Below are positions 16,784 to 22,098 of a DNA stretch of 22,098 nt, piece after piece. Below the pieces are notes generated by a model. That model was not told where the DNA came from. It saw only the letters and a list, made by a program, of their open reading frames with translations, and made no database searches. This stretch comes from an uncultured Desulfovibrio sp. (GTDB taxonomy: Bacteria; Desulfobacterota; Desulfovibrionia; Desulfovibrionales; Desulfovibrionaceae), in NCBI GenBank assembly GCA_946490455.1, contig CAMLXE010000003.1:1-22098 (forward strand), written 5' to 3'. Position numbers and translations under genes: made by a program. Positions within the stretch are counted from its first letter, which is position 1; each line of letters starts with the position of its first letter.

Positions 16784-18694
16784 TCACACTTCCGGGATCC
16801 TTTCTGTTGCGAGTCCTGTCTCGACCTTTGCATGTGAACGGACATAGTTTCTGGCCGATTCTGCTCCCATATAGCGGGCCAGCAGCGGCAGCGGGGCCTT
16901 TGGAAGATCGACAAGCAGCAGTCCATCGAGCGTATTGAATGCATCATCCTGATGGAAGGCCGCGATACGTCCTCCCAGCTTCAGATAGTGTTTGAAAAGA
17001 ATGGGAATGCCACGCCCGTTATTGAGATCACGGACCAGAGTGTCCAGCTGGCGGTAATCAATCTCGCCACACCTGATGGCCCGGTTCAGAACAAGACCTC
17101 CCGTGCGTTCGTCAAGTCGCAGATTGTGCGGAGGACGGCGACCGGATACTCCGGCTCCAGAAAAACCATGTCGGGAAAGCAGATAGGAGGTTACAAGGGC
17201 AAGTCCTGCTCTTGAAGTTGTAAGGTTCAGGCTTGCAGGTCCAAAAAGTGTCCTGATGGAAGGGGTTCTGAGGACAAAACGGGAAATCCCCTTCCAGAGA
17301 AGCAGAAGCGGAAGAAAGTCGCGCTGATAGCGGGGATGGACCAGAGCTCGTCCCAGTTCGATGCTCTGCGAATATCTGGTGAAGAATGCAGGAGAGAATC
17401 TGAAGAGCGTATGGCAGTATAAGCCCTTGACGCCCTTGGAGTGCAGGATTTCTGAAACAAGGCCAAGCCGGTAGGCTCCGGCTAATTCCCGAGTCCGGTC
17501 GTTCCAGAGCAGGAGATGCCAATAGTGACGATCGTAGCTGTCCAGATCAAGAGCCAGTCCTGTTCCTTCACCCTCATTCCGGAATACTTCTTCGCGGATT
17601 CTTCCAAGTTCTCGGAAAAGCATGGGGGATTCCGCTCCATGACGCAGGAAGACCCGATAGTCGCCTTCCTGTACAAGCAGGGCAGAGGAGGGAAGACCGG
17701 CAATTTCTTCTTCCAGAAGTTCTTTGGGAGTAGGAGGCGCCAGAGGTTGCAGCTCGCGGGATACGGCAGTTTTTCGGGGGGAGTCCGCCAGTTCATAGCA
17801 GCGCAGGCGGATATAGTCGGTCGCCGTATGGGTATCCGGCAGAGCTGTCAGGGCTCGAATGGGGTTTCCTACATGGACATGGACTTCCTTTCCTCTTCTG
17901 GCGAGAAATTCACGGGGCAGAAGCATGGTCCGGCAGAGGGGATGTATCAGGCCGGCCAGAGAAAAATGCAGACTGTTTCGTCCGCTGAAATACAGGGGAA
18001 CCACAGAAGCTCCTGAGCGTAAGGCCAGGCGGACGGCGGCATCGTTCCATTGCGGGTCGGTTATGCCGCAGCCAGCCTGCCAGTGAGAGACTTCTCCTGC
18101 CGGAAAGATGGCGAGAGCCTTTCCCTGTTCAAGATGGTGCAGTGACTTGCGCAGTCCTGCCAGATTGCGACGGGGTGCCGTTTCCCCTCCGAATGGATCA
18201 ACTCCGATAAAGCTGCCGGCCAGAGGATCAATCTGACTCAGTATGGAGTTGGCAATGATTCGCAGGTCTGGCCGCAGAGGGGTAAAGGCAGCTATGAGAA
18301 CCAGCCCTTCCAGAAGCCCGAAAGGATGGTTGGAAACAAGGAGCAGGGGACCTTCCCGAGGAATGGCGTCCAACCCATGGATTTGCATACGAATCTTGAG
18401 GCTGTTCAGGATACCTTGAGCAAGGTCTTCCGGAGAGAGAGGGGCTTTGAGTGGATCGTAGAGAGAGCAGATTTTGTGCAGCCCGAGAATTTGTCCCAAA
18501 AATTTTTTCAGAGAGAGCGAAAGAGGCAGAGGAACAGCCGATAACAGATTCTCTTCAATGTGAAAGGCCGATATGGGTTCGGAGGCTGGCAGCGGTATTT
18601 CGTTCATGCTGCCTTGTCCTTCAATGAAGGGCAAGGCCTCTGGAAGACGCGGATTTGATCTGGAGGGCGGGCAGAGTATTGAAGATTGAGACAT
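16784..18694 (-). CDS. Two-domain acyltransferase, PlsC-like plus OlsB/GNAT-like (OlsF-like)
   Basis: This 636-aa protein is read from ATG 18694, which has AAGGAG 6 nt upstream; a longer frame to 18844 adds a polar, low-complexity N-terminus and is rejected. The N-terminal half (about 100-290) is a lysophospholipid-acyltransferase fold: NHPFGLLEG at 122-130 with His123 and Glu129 as the likely catalytic pair (His-x5-Glu, a variant of HX4D), and IFPAGEVS at 196-203. The C-terminal half (about 330-636) resembles the OlsB/hemolysin acyl-ACP N-acyltransferase family, with LDSYDRHYWHLLLW and IELGRALVHPRYQ. That domain order matches OlsF, which makes ornithine lipids from ornithine and two acyl chains. 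A role in ornithine or other amino-acid lipids is therefore likely but inferred. It is convergent with pbpC. Confidence 0.75.
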   Translation of the reverse strand: MSQSSILCPPSRSNPRLPEALPFIEGQGSMNEIPLPASEPISAFHIEENLLSAVPLPLSLSLKKFLGQILGLHKICSLYDPLKAPLSPEDLAQGILNSLKIRMQIHGLDAIPREGPLLLVSNHPFGLLEGLVLIAAFTPLRPDLRIIANSILSQIDPLAGSFIGVDPFGGETAPRRNLAGLRKSLHHLEQGKALAIFPAGEVSHWQAGCGITDPQWNDAAVRLALRSGASVVPLYFSGRNSLHFSLAGLIHPLCRTMLLPREFLARRGKEVHVHVGNPIRALTALPDTHTATDYIRLRCYELADSPRKTAVSRELQPLAPPTPKELLEEEIAGLPSSALLVQEGDYRVFLRHGAESPMLFRELGRIREEVFRNEGEGTGLALDLDSYDRHYWHLLLWNDRTRELAGAYRLGLVSEILHSKGVKGLYCHTLFRFSPAFFTRYSQSIELGRALVHPRYQRDFLPLLLLWKGISRFVLRTPSIRTLFGPASLNLTTSRAGLALVTSYLLSRHGFSGAGVSGRRPPHNLRLDERTGGLVLNRAIRCGEIDYRQLDTLVRDLNNGRGIPILFKHYLKLGGRIAAFHQDDAFNTLDGLLLVDLPKAPLPLLARYMGAESARNYVRSHAKVETGLATERIPEV

Positions 18695-18797
18695 GGCAGT
18701 CTCCTTCGGTGAAAAGGTTGATTCCCGATCCTGCGCAGGGATGCTGTTCCGTCTGGAACCAGTCATGGTTGTACGTTGACTTCGTGACGGAGCTTTG

Positions 18798-18812
18798 ACG
18801 TTCATGTAACGT
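18798..18812. promoter_or_regulatory. Inverted repeat in the intergenic region upstream of the acyltransferase
   Basis: ACGTT (18798-18802) and AACGT (18808-18812) flank a 5-bp centre (CATGT), about 100 bp upstream of the minus-strand acyltransferase start. Flanking TGACG (18796-18800) and CGTCA (18821-18825) add a second, wider dyad. This may be an operator; no regulator is identified. Confidence 0.3.
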
Positions 18813-18852
18813 TTTCTTCGCGTCAGAATGATCCATCTACTCAATATTGCAT

Positions 18853-18858
18853 ATTATA
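18853..18858 (-). promoter_or_regulatory. Perfect TATAAT -10 box on the minus strand
   Basis: Reading the minus strand, TATAAT occurs in an AT-rich patch (about 18836-18866), pointing toward the acyltransferase gene with a leader of roughly 150 nt that would include the 18798-18812 repeat. No convincing -35 is seen. The same patch has plus-strand -10-like hexamers (TATTAT, TATGAT), so it may serve the divergent membrane-protein gene instead. Confidence 0.3.
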
Positions 18859-18942
18859 TTTATGATCGGAATGTTCCGGCGGCTGAGAGCGCCGACTGCA
18901 ATCAAGAGACAGTTCCGATTGCGAAAATGACAGGAGCCGGAT

Positions 18943-19050
18943 ATGGTGACGGCATTTCGGAAGGATGTCAGGCTTCACTCCTCAGAGATTTCATGCCTGT
19001 CGTACTCCTTGTGTACTGCCCACGGAATTGTCGGAGATCGTGACCTTTAG
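18943..19050 (+). CDS. Possible 35-aa small ORF upstream of the membrane protein
   Basis: This ORF runs from ATG 18943, with AGGAG at 18932-18936 (6 nt spacing), to TAG 19048-19050, ending 12 nt before the next gene. The good ribosome binding site and close spacing suggest it could be translated with its neighbour. The peptide is polar with two cysteines, shows no membrane segment and is not recognised. It may be a leader peptide or a chance ORF. Confidence 0.25.
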   Translation: MVTAFRKDVRLHSSEISCLSYSLCTAHGIVGDRDL

Positions 19051-19062
19051 GGAAGGACATCC

Positions 19063-19917
19063 ATGATAGAACGCTTTGAACCTGTGACCAATATCTTTGA
19101 CTTTATCCAGCATTACTGGTTTCACAGACGTGTTCAGCGCGCGATCGCTCTGATTGTCTTTTTGGGCTATGTTGTGAGTCTGATTGTCATTGAAGCCAAT
19201 CGTGAAGGACTGCTGCCCGAGCCGTTCGGGACACTGCTCCCAACCAATCATTTTCAGGCCATTCAGGGCGCGCTGACTCTGATTCTTCTGATGGGAACAG
19301 TAAGCCTGATCATGAGCATTTCCTTGTCCCTGTCCAAGGCTCTTGGCCATCAATTTGAGATCATGGCTCTTATCTTGTTGCGGGGAGCATTTCGGGAACT
19401 GTCCGCACTGCCCGAACCTGTTGCCCTTGCCGATGCCATGCCGCTTTTGCGTATCGGAACGGCGGGAACAGGAGCTCTGATTATCTTTGTCTGTCTTGGA
19501 TTCTATAATCGTCTGAGAACACATCAGAATTTTATTGATCTTCCGGAAGAACGCATGCGGTATGTCATGGCCAAGAAGTCCATTGCCCTGACATTACTGA
19601 TTATTGTGGTGGGGATTGCCATTCGGGATGTGATCATTCTGTTTTCTACGGGAAGGGATGTGGCCTTCTTTGAGACCGTATATACCATGCTTATTTTTGC
19701 CGATATCGCCTTTGTTCTTATTTCTCAGCGATATATGCCAACCTTTCCTGCCGTGTTCCGGAATTCTGCCTTTGTTATCAGTACGCTGCTCATGCGGCTT
19801 TCCCTGTCGGCGCCGTTCCCCTGGAATACGGTCGCCTGCATATTCGCCGCGGTGTACATTCTTGGTCTGACAGCGGCCATGCGCTATTTTGGACCCAGTA
19901 TCAGGACGCCGCATTAG
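19063..19917 (+). CDS. Multi-pass membrane protein of unknown function
   Basis: I do not recognise this 284-aa protein. It starts at ATG 19063 with GGAAGGA at 19051-19057. Six to seven membrane segments can be seen at about residues 26-45, 68-90, 136-149, 174-194, 204-222, 234-250 and 256-274. Between the second and third lies a long cytoplasmic or amphipathic stretch (91-132) with FEIMALILLRGAFRELSALPEP, and a charged loop (RTHQNFIDLPEERMRYVMAKKS) precedes segment four. No transporter, kinase or protease motif is apparent. It stands alone on the plus strand between two minus-strand genes, so context gives no clear role. Confidence 0.75.
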   Translation: MIERFEPVTNIFDFIQHYWFHRRVQRAIALIVFLGYVVSLIVIEANREGLLPEPFGTLLPTNHFQAIQGALTLILLMGTVSLIMSISLSLSKALGHQFEIMALILLRGAFRELSALPEPVALADAMPLLRIGTAGTGALIIFVCLGFYNRLRTHQNFIDLPEERMRYVMAKKSIALTLLIIVVGIAIRDVIILFSTGRDVAFFETVYTMLIFADIAFVLISQRYMPTFPAVFRNSAFVISTLLMRLSLSAPFPWNTVACIFAAVYILGLTAAMRYFGPSIRTPH

Positions 19918-19926
19918 CATATAGAA

Positions 19927-19959
19927 AAAGCCGGATGGCCTTTCCTTGCCAGCGGCTTT
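19927..19959. terminator. Bidirectional terminator-like hairpin between convergent genes
   Basis: AAAGCCG (19927-19933) and CGGCTTT (19953-19959) form a perfect 7-bp stem, with an inner TGGC/GCCA helix. On the minus strand the stem runs into five Ts, on the plus strand only three. It lies 10 nt past the membrane-protein stop codon and may end both that transcript and the converging hydrolase transcript. The rest of 19960-20131 holds no gene I can support. Confidence 0.6.
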
Positions 19960-20131
19960 GGAAATATGAAAAGGGCGAGGACACTCTCAGTCGGAAGGGG
20001 TGCGCTGACGCGTCCTGATTGCGAGATGAAGGTCTGGAGAAGGAACGGCAGGATAGATTCATCCATACAGCCTGAGCATCATGCCGGTCTGGTCTTTTCG
20101 CTATCCGAAGCCGTCTCTTTGTTCGCCACAG

Positions 20132-20935
20132 TTACAGAATGATTTCTTCAAGATCGTCAGGAACAAAAAGATTTCCATGGAAAAACTGGCGTCCTTCCTC
20201 TGTGTACAGCCTCTTGCGGTCAGCAAGCTGTGTATCTTCCGTATGCCAGAGTACGAGATTGCAGACGTTGAGTTCGGCAGCAGCCTCACAGGCTTCCCGA
20301 ACAGTACTGTGAAATTTTTCATGGGGCTTGAAGATGGCACGCTGCGCATACAGGCAATAGGCTTCACTGAGCAGCCAGTCACAGTCTTTGGCATGGCGAC
20401 GTCCGGCATTCAGCAGAGGCTCGTCTCCCAGAAAGACGAGGGAGCGTCCATTATGCAGACGTGCGGTAAAGCCAAATTGATGCGTCAGGCTGGAGCCGAT
20501 ATCAAAAAAGGTAAACTGATACGTTCCCAGACGCCGTTTTTCCCCGTCCTCAACTTCCTGAAGAAGAATACGTCTATCCACAAGATCGGCCATGACAGGG
20601 GCCAGCGTCAGCTGTGAAATCGTTCGGATTGTCTGCGTGAGTCCTCCACCAGCATGGATGCAGAAATAGCCTTCGTACTGGTCCGCAAGCATGAGCGTGG
20701 CAATCTGGCGGATAATCCATATCATACCGAGCAGATGGTCCGTATGCTGATGGCTGACAAAGGCATGTCGAATGGAGGCCAAATCAAGTCCCATCTGATT
20801 GAGCCTGTGGATGATGCCGTTACCGCCACCGGCATCCACCAGAATGGCATGTTCCCCGTCATGCAGGGCAAAGCAGGTGTTATAGCAGCGAGTTACACTG
20901 GCGTTTCCTGTTCCAAGAACCATAAGTCGTTCCAT
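20132..20935 (-). CDS. Metallo-beta-lactamase-fold hydrolase (RNase Z-like group)
   Basis: The 267-aa protein is read from ATG 20935, with AGGAGG just upstream (20940-20945); the adjacent ATG at 20938 is too close to the site. An N-terminal beta strand VLGTGNASVTRCYNT is followed by VDAGGG and the metal motif HQHTDH (62-67). Later candidate metal ligands are His152, Asp171 in FLGDEP and His231 in WHTED, an arrangement like RNase Z and related MBL hydrolases. It lacks the flexible exosite arm of true tRNase Z as far as I can see, so the substrate is unknown. It stands alone, with about 400 bp separating it from the MerR gene upstream on the same strand. Confidence 0.8.
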   Translation of the reverse strand: MERLMVLGTGNASVTRCYNTCFALHDGEHAILVDAGGGNGIIHRLNQMGLDLASIRHAFVSHQHTDHLLGMIWIIRQIATLMLADQYEGYFCIHAGGGLTQTIRTISQLTLAPVMADLVDRRILLQEVEDGEKRRLGTYQFTFFDIGSSLTHQFGFTARLHNGRSLVFLGDEPLLNAGRRHAKDCDWLLSEAYCLYAQRAIFKPHEKFHSTVREACEAAAELNVCNLVLWHTEDTQLADRKRLYTEEGRQFFHGNLFVPDDLEEIIL

Positions 20936-20975
20936 CATGCCTCCTGCAGTTCCATATCCGACGACACTTACGCAG

Positions 20976-20997
20976 ACGGCTTCCTTTGGGAAGCCGT
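20976..20997 (-). repeat. Strong hairpin in the leader of the hydrolase gene
   Basis: ACGGCTTCC (20976-20984) and GGAAGCCGT (20989-20997) form a perfect 9-bp stem with a 4-nt loop, about 40 nt before the hydrolase start codon. No T-run follows on either strand, so it is not a terminator. It may affect mRNA stability or translation. Confidence 0.45.
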
Positions 20998-21137
20998 AGA
21001 GAGAGTTCTCCGAAATTTCTCTACGTGTTCTATCCGGCAGAACAGGGGAAGACAACAGAAAAAACGGAAAAGGACCGGTACAGTATGGATTCACTGCGGA
21101 ATACGCTTCTCGAAGTGTGTTCTCCAGAAACATGTCT

Positions 21138-21164
21138 GCTGACAGGCATGGTTCGTCTGTCAGC
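21138..21164. repeat. Inverted repeat GCTGACAG / CTGTCAGC
   Basis: Two perfect 8-bp arms (21138-21145 and 21157-21164) flank 11 nt in the roughly 400-bp space between the hydrolase and MerR genes. The core heptamer is the same as the one repeated four times at 1-144, though in the opposite relative orientation to the 121-144 pair. It may be a regulator site or a hairpin. The rest of this space holds no supported gene. Confidence 0.4.
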
Positions 21165-21334
21165 GGGAATCTTTTCCCGTCACCTGATTCACTGTGTATG
21201 CCATGACATCTTACAGTTGAACAGGAATAGGCAGTTTCTGGTGAACAGGAAGACCCTGTGCAATCCCCCCCGGAATCAGAGAGAATCCTGAACAGAGACA
21301 GATGCTGGATGGTTTCGGGAAAGGGATCTGTTTT

Positions 21335-21814
21335 TTATTGCTGTGTTTCTTCTGGTTTCTGAGGTACCTCTTTTGACTGTACATGGCGGCAGCGAAGACT
21401 CTCGCAGTATGGGCAGGCTTCACCGTTTTTGAGGCTTTCCAGAATGCCGCATTCGGCATGCTTTCCCCCGGAGCATTTTTGCAGAAGCGTCTGCAGATGT
21501 GTCTTCAGATGCATCAGTGAGGCGATCTGTGCATCAACGCCAGCGATATGCTTTTCGATAAGAGAATTGATCCAGTCGCAACTTGCCTCTGGATGATCCT
21601 TGAAGGCAAGCAGATCGCGAATTTCGGCAAGATTGATGCCATGTTCGCGGCAATGACGAATAAAGCGCAACCGCTCAATCTCTTCATCGCCATAAAGACG
21701 ATAATTGCCGCCACTTCGTTCAGGTTCGCGCAGCAGACCTTCCTTTTCGTAATACCGTATCGTGACCACCTGACAGCCGGTCATTTTTGCGAGCTCACCA
21801 ATTTTGACTTTCAC
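21335..21814 (-). CDS. MerR-family regulator, CadR/PbrR-like
   Basis: This 159-aa regulator uses GTG 21814, with GGAGGG 6 nt upstream; the frame extends to 21868 but those residues are not family-like. Residues 1-70 are the MerR winged helix (KIGELAKMTGC, IRYYEKEGLL, GNYRLYGDEEIERLRFIRHC). A long dimerisation helix follows. Cys79 (PEASCDW), Cys114 and Cys122 (KCSGGKHAECGIL) match the metal-binding cysteines of Cd/Pb/Zn sensors of the CadR/PbrR group, and Cys14 is also conserved in PbrR. A C-terminal tail adds Cys134, Cys137 and Cys142. Such proteins activate metal efflux genes from promoters with long spacers, but no efflux pump is in the window. The metal is not predictable with certainty. 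Confidence 0.88.
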   Translation of the reverse strand: MKVKIGELAKMTGCQVVTIRYYEKEGLLREPERSGGNYRLYGDEEIERLRFIRHCREHGINLAEIRDLLAFKDHPEASCDWINSLIEKHIAGVDAQIASLMHLKTHLQTLLQKCSGGKHAECGILESLKNGEACPYCESLRCRHVQSKEVPQKPEETQQ

Positions 21815-21839
21815 AGCAGTCCCTCCGCTTATGGACAGA

Positions 21840-21868
21840 ATAGTAGGGATGAGGGGAGTGCCTGTCAA
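21840..21868 (-). promoter_or_regulatory. Predicted promoter of the MerR gene
   Basis: On the minus strand TTGACA (21868-21863) is followed after 17 bp by TACTAT (21845-21840). An alternative -10, TATTCT, lies 20 bp from the same -35, a spacing typical of MerR-controlled promoters, so autoregulation is possible. I see no clear dyad in the spacer. Confidence 0.5.
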
Positions 21869-21910
21869 AAAGTAATGGGAGCATCTTTGCCATATTGCGC
21901 TTTAGGGAGA

Positions 21911-21929
21911 CGTTCCGACTGCAGGAACG
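21911..21929. repeat. Inverted repeat CGTTCC / GGAACG
   Basis: Two 6-bp arms (21911-21916, 21924-21929) flank a 7-nt centre, about 50 bp upstream of the predicted MerR promoter. It could be a regulatory site; the function is unknown. No gene is visible between here and the window end. Confidence 0.25.
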
Positions 21930-22098
21930 ATCTGTCCAGGATGAACAGGGTACTTATGACTGTTGTGATAGTATCCAATGGAGCATACTGTAAAAAATTT
22001 GATACAAAGTTACTGCCTGCAACAAGTTGCCGATAGTGTTGCATGCAGTGCTGTAAGGCGTGTTCTCTTGCATAGGGGCAACCGGGAAGTTGTCGGTG

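Noticed and set aside
18828..19043. 71-aa ORF in the acyltransferase-membrane protein intergenic region
   Set aside because: No ribosome binding site, no recognised features, and it overlaps the better-supported 35-aa ORF in another frame.
20654..21142. 162-aa plus-strand ORF overlapping the hydrolase gene
   Set aside because: It is largely antisense to the HQHTDH-containing hydrolase and has no recognised features.
21265..21271. C7 homopolymer downstream of the MerR gene
   Set aside because: It lies outside any supported gene, so it gives no evidence of a frameshift or function.
21548..22036. 162-aa plus-strand ORF opposite and beyond the MerR gene
   Set aside because: Most of it is antisense to the MerR winged helix and the remainder shows no family signal or good ribosome binding site.

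Overview
The window looks like a chromosomal segment of a moderate-GC Gram-negative bacterium, most plausibly a desulfovibrio-type Desulfobacterota (Desulfovibrionaceae). That placement is inference: it rests on the flavour of the Trp proteins, an A2M-PBP1C pair, an EamA transporter and a CadR/PbrR-like MerR protein. No rRNA, tRNA, CRISPR array, insertion sequence or phage gene was seen.

Region 1 (1-7445) is a complete tryptophan operon on the plus strand: promoter, trpL leader peptide with three consecutive Trp codons, a strong intrinsic terminator with a competing antiterminator pairing, then trpE, a fused trpGD, trpC, trpF, trpB and trpA, and a terminator. The first five cistrons are packed with overlaps of 20, 11 and 4 nt. 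A gap of about 90 bp precedes trpB and a 33 bp gap precedes trpA. Two details deserve attention. The TrpG-TrpD fusion junction has a C5 run just upstream of an out-of-frame TGATG, as if two overlapping genes were joined by a 1-nt change. TrpC has Ala where the family has the Glu of its ESGI motif.

Region 2 (7446-16735) has an EamA/DMT-type transporter on the minus strand, divergent from a large secreted alpha-2-macroglobulin with an intact thioester motif (CTEQ), followed by penicillin-binding protein 1C. Bacterial A2M and PBP1C commonly pair and are thought to trap invading proteases and repair the wall. The pbpC start is a TTG that overlaps the stop of a 23-codon upstream ORF (TTGA).

Region 3 (16736-22098) carries a two-domain acyltransferase (PlsC-like plus OlsB/GNAT-like, resembling OlsF ornithine-lipid synthases) on the minus strand; a possible 35-aa small ORF and a multi-pass membrane protein of unknown function on the plus strand; and, on the minus strand, a metallo-beta-lactamase-fold hydrolase and a Cys-rich CadR/PbrR-type MerR regulator with no metal efflux gene in view. 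Intergenic spaces hold several inverted repeats of unknown role. I found no clearly novel multi-gene system. The best leads are the trp attenuator, the trpGD junction, the TrpC substitution, the pbpC leader ORF and the OlsF-like enzyme.
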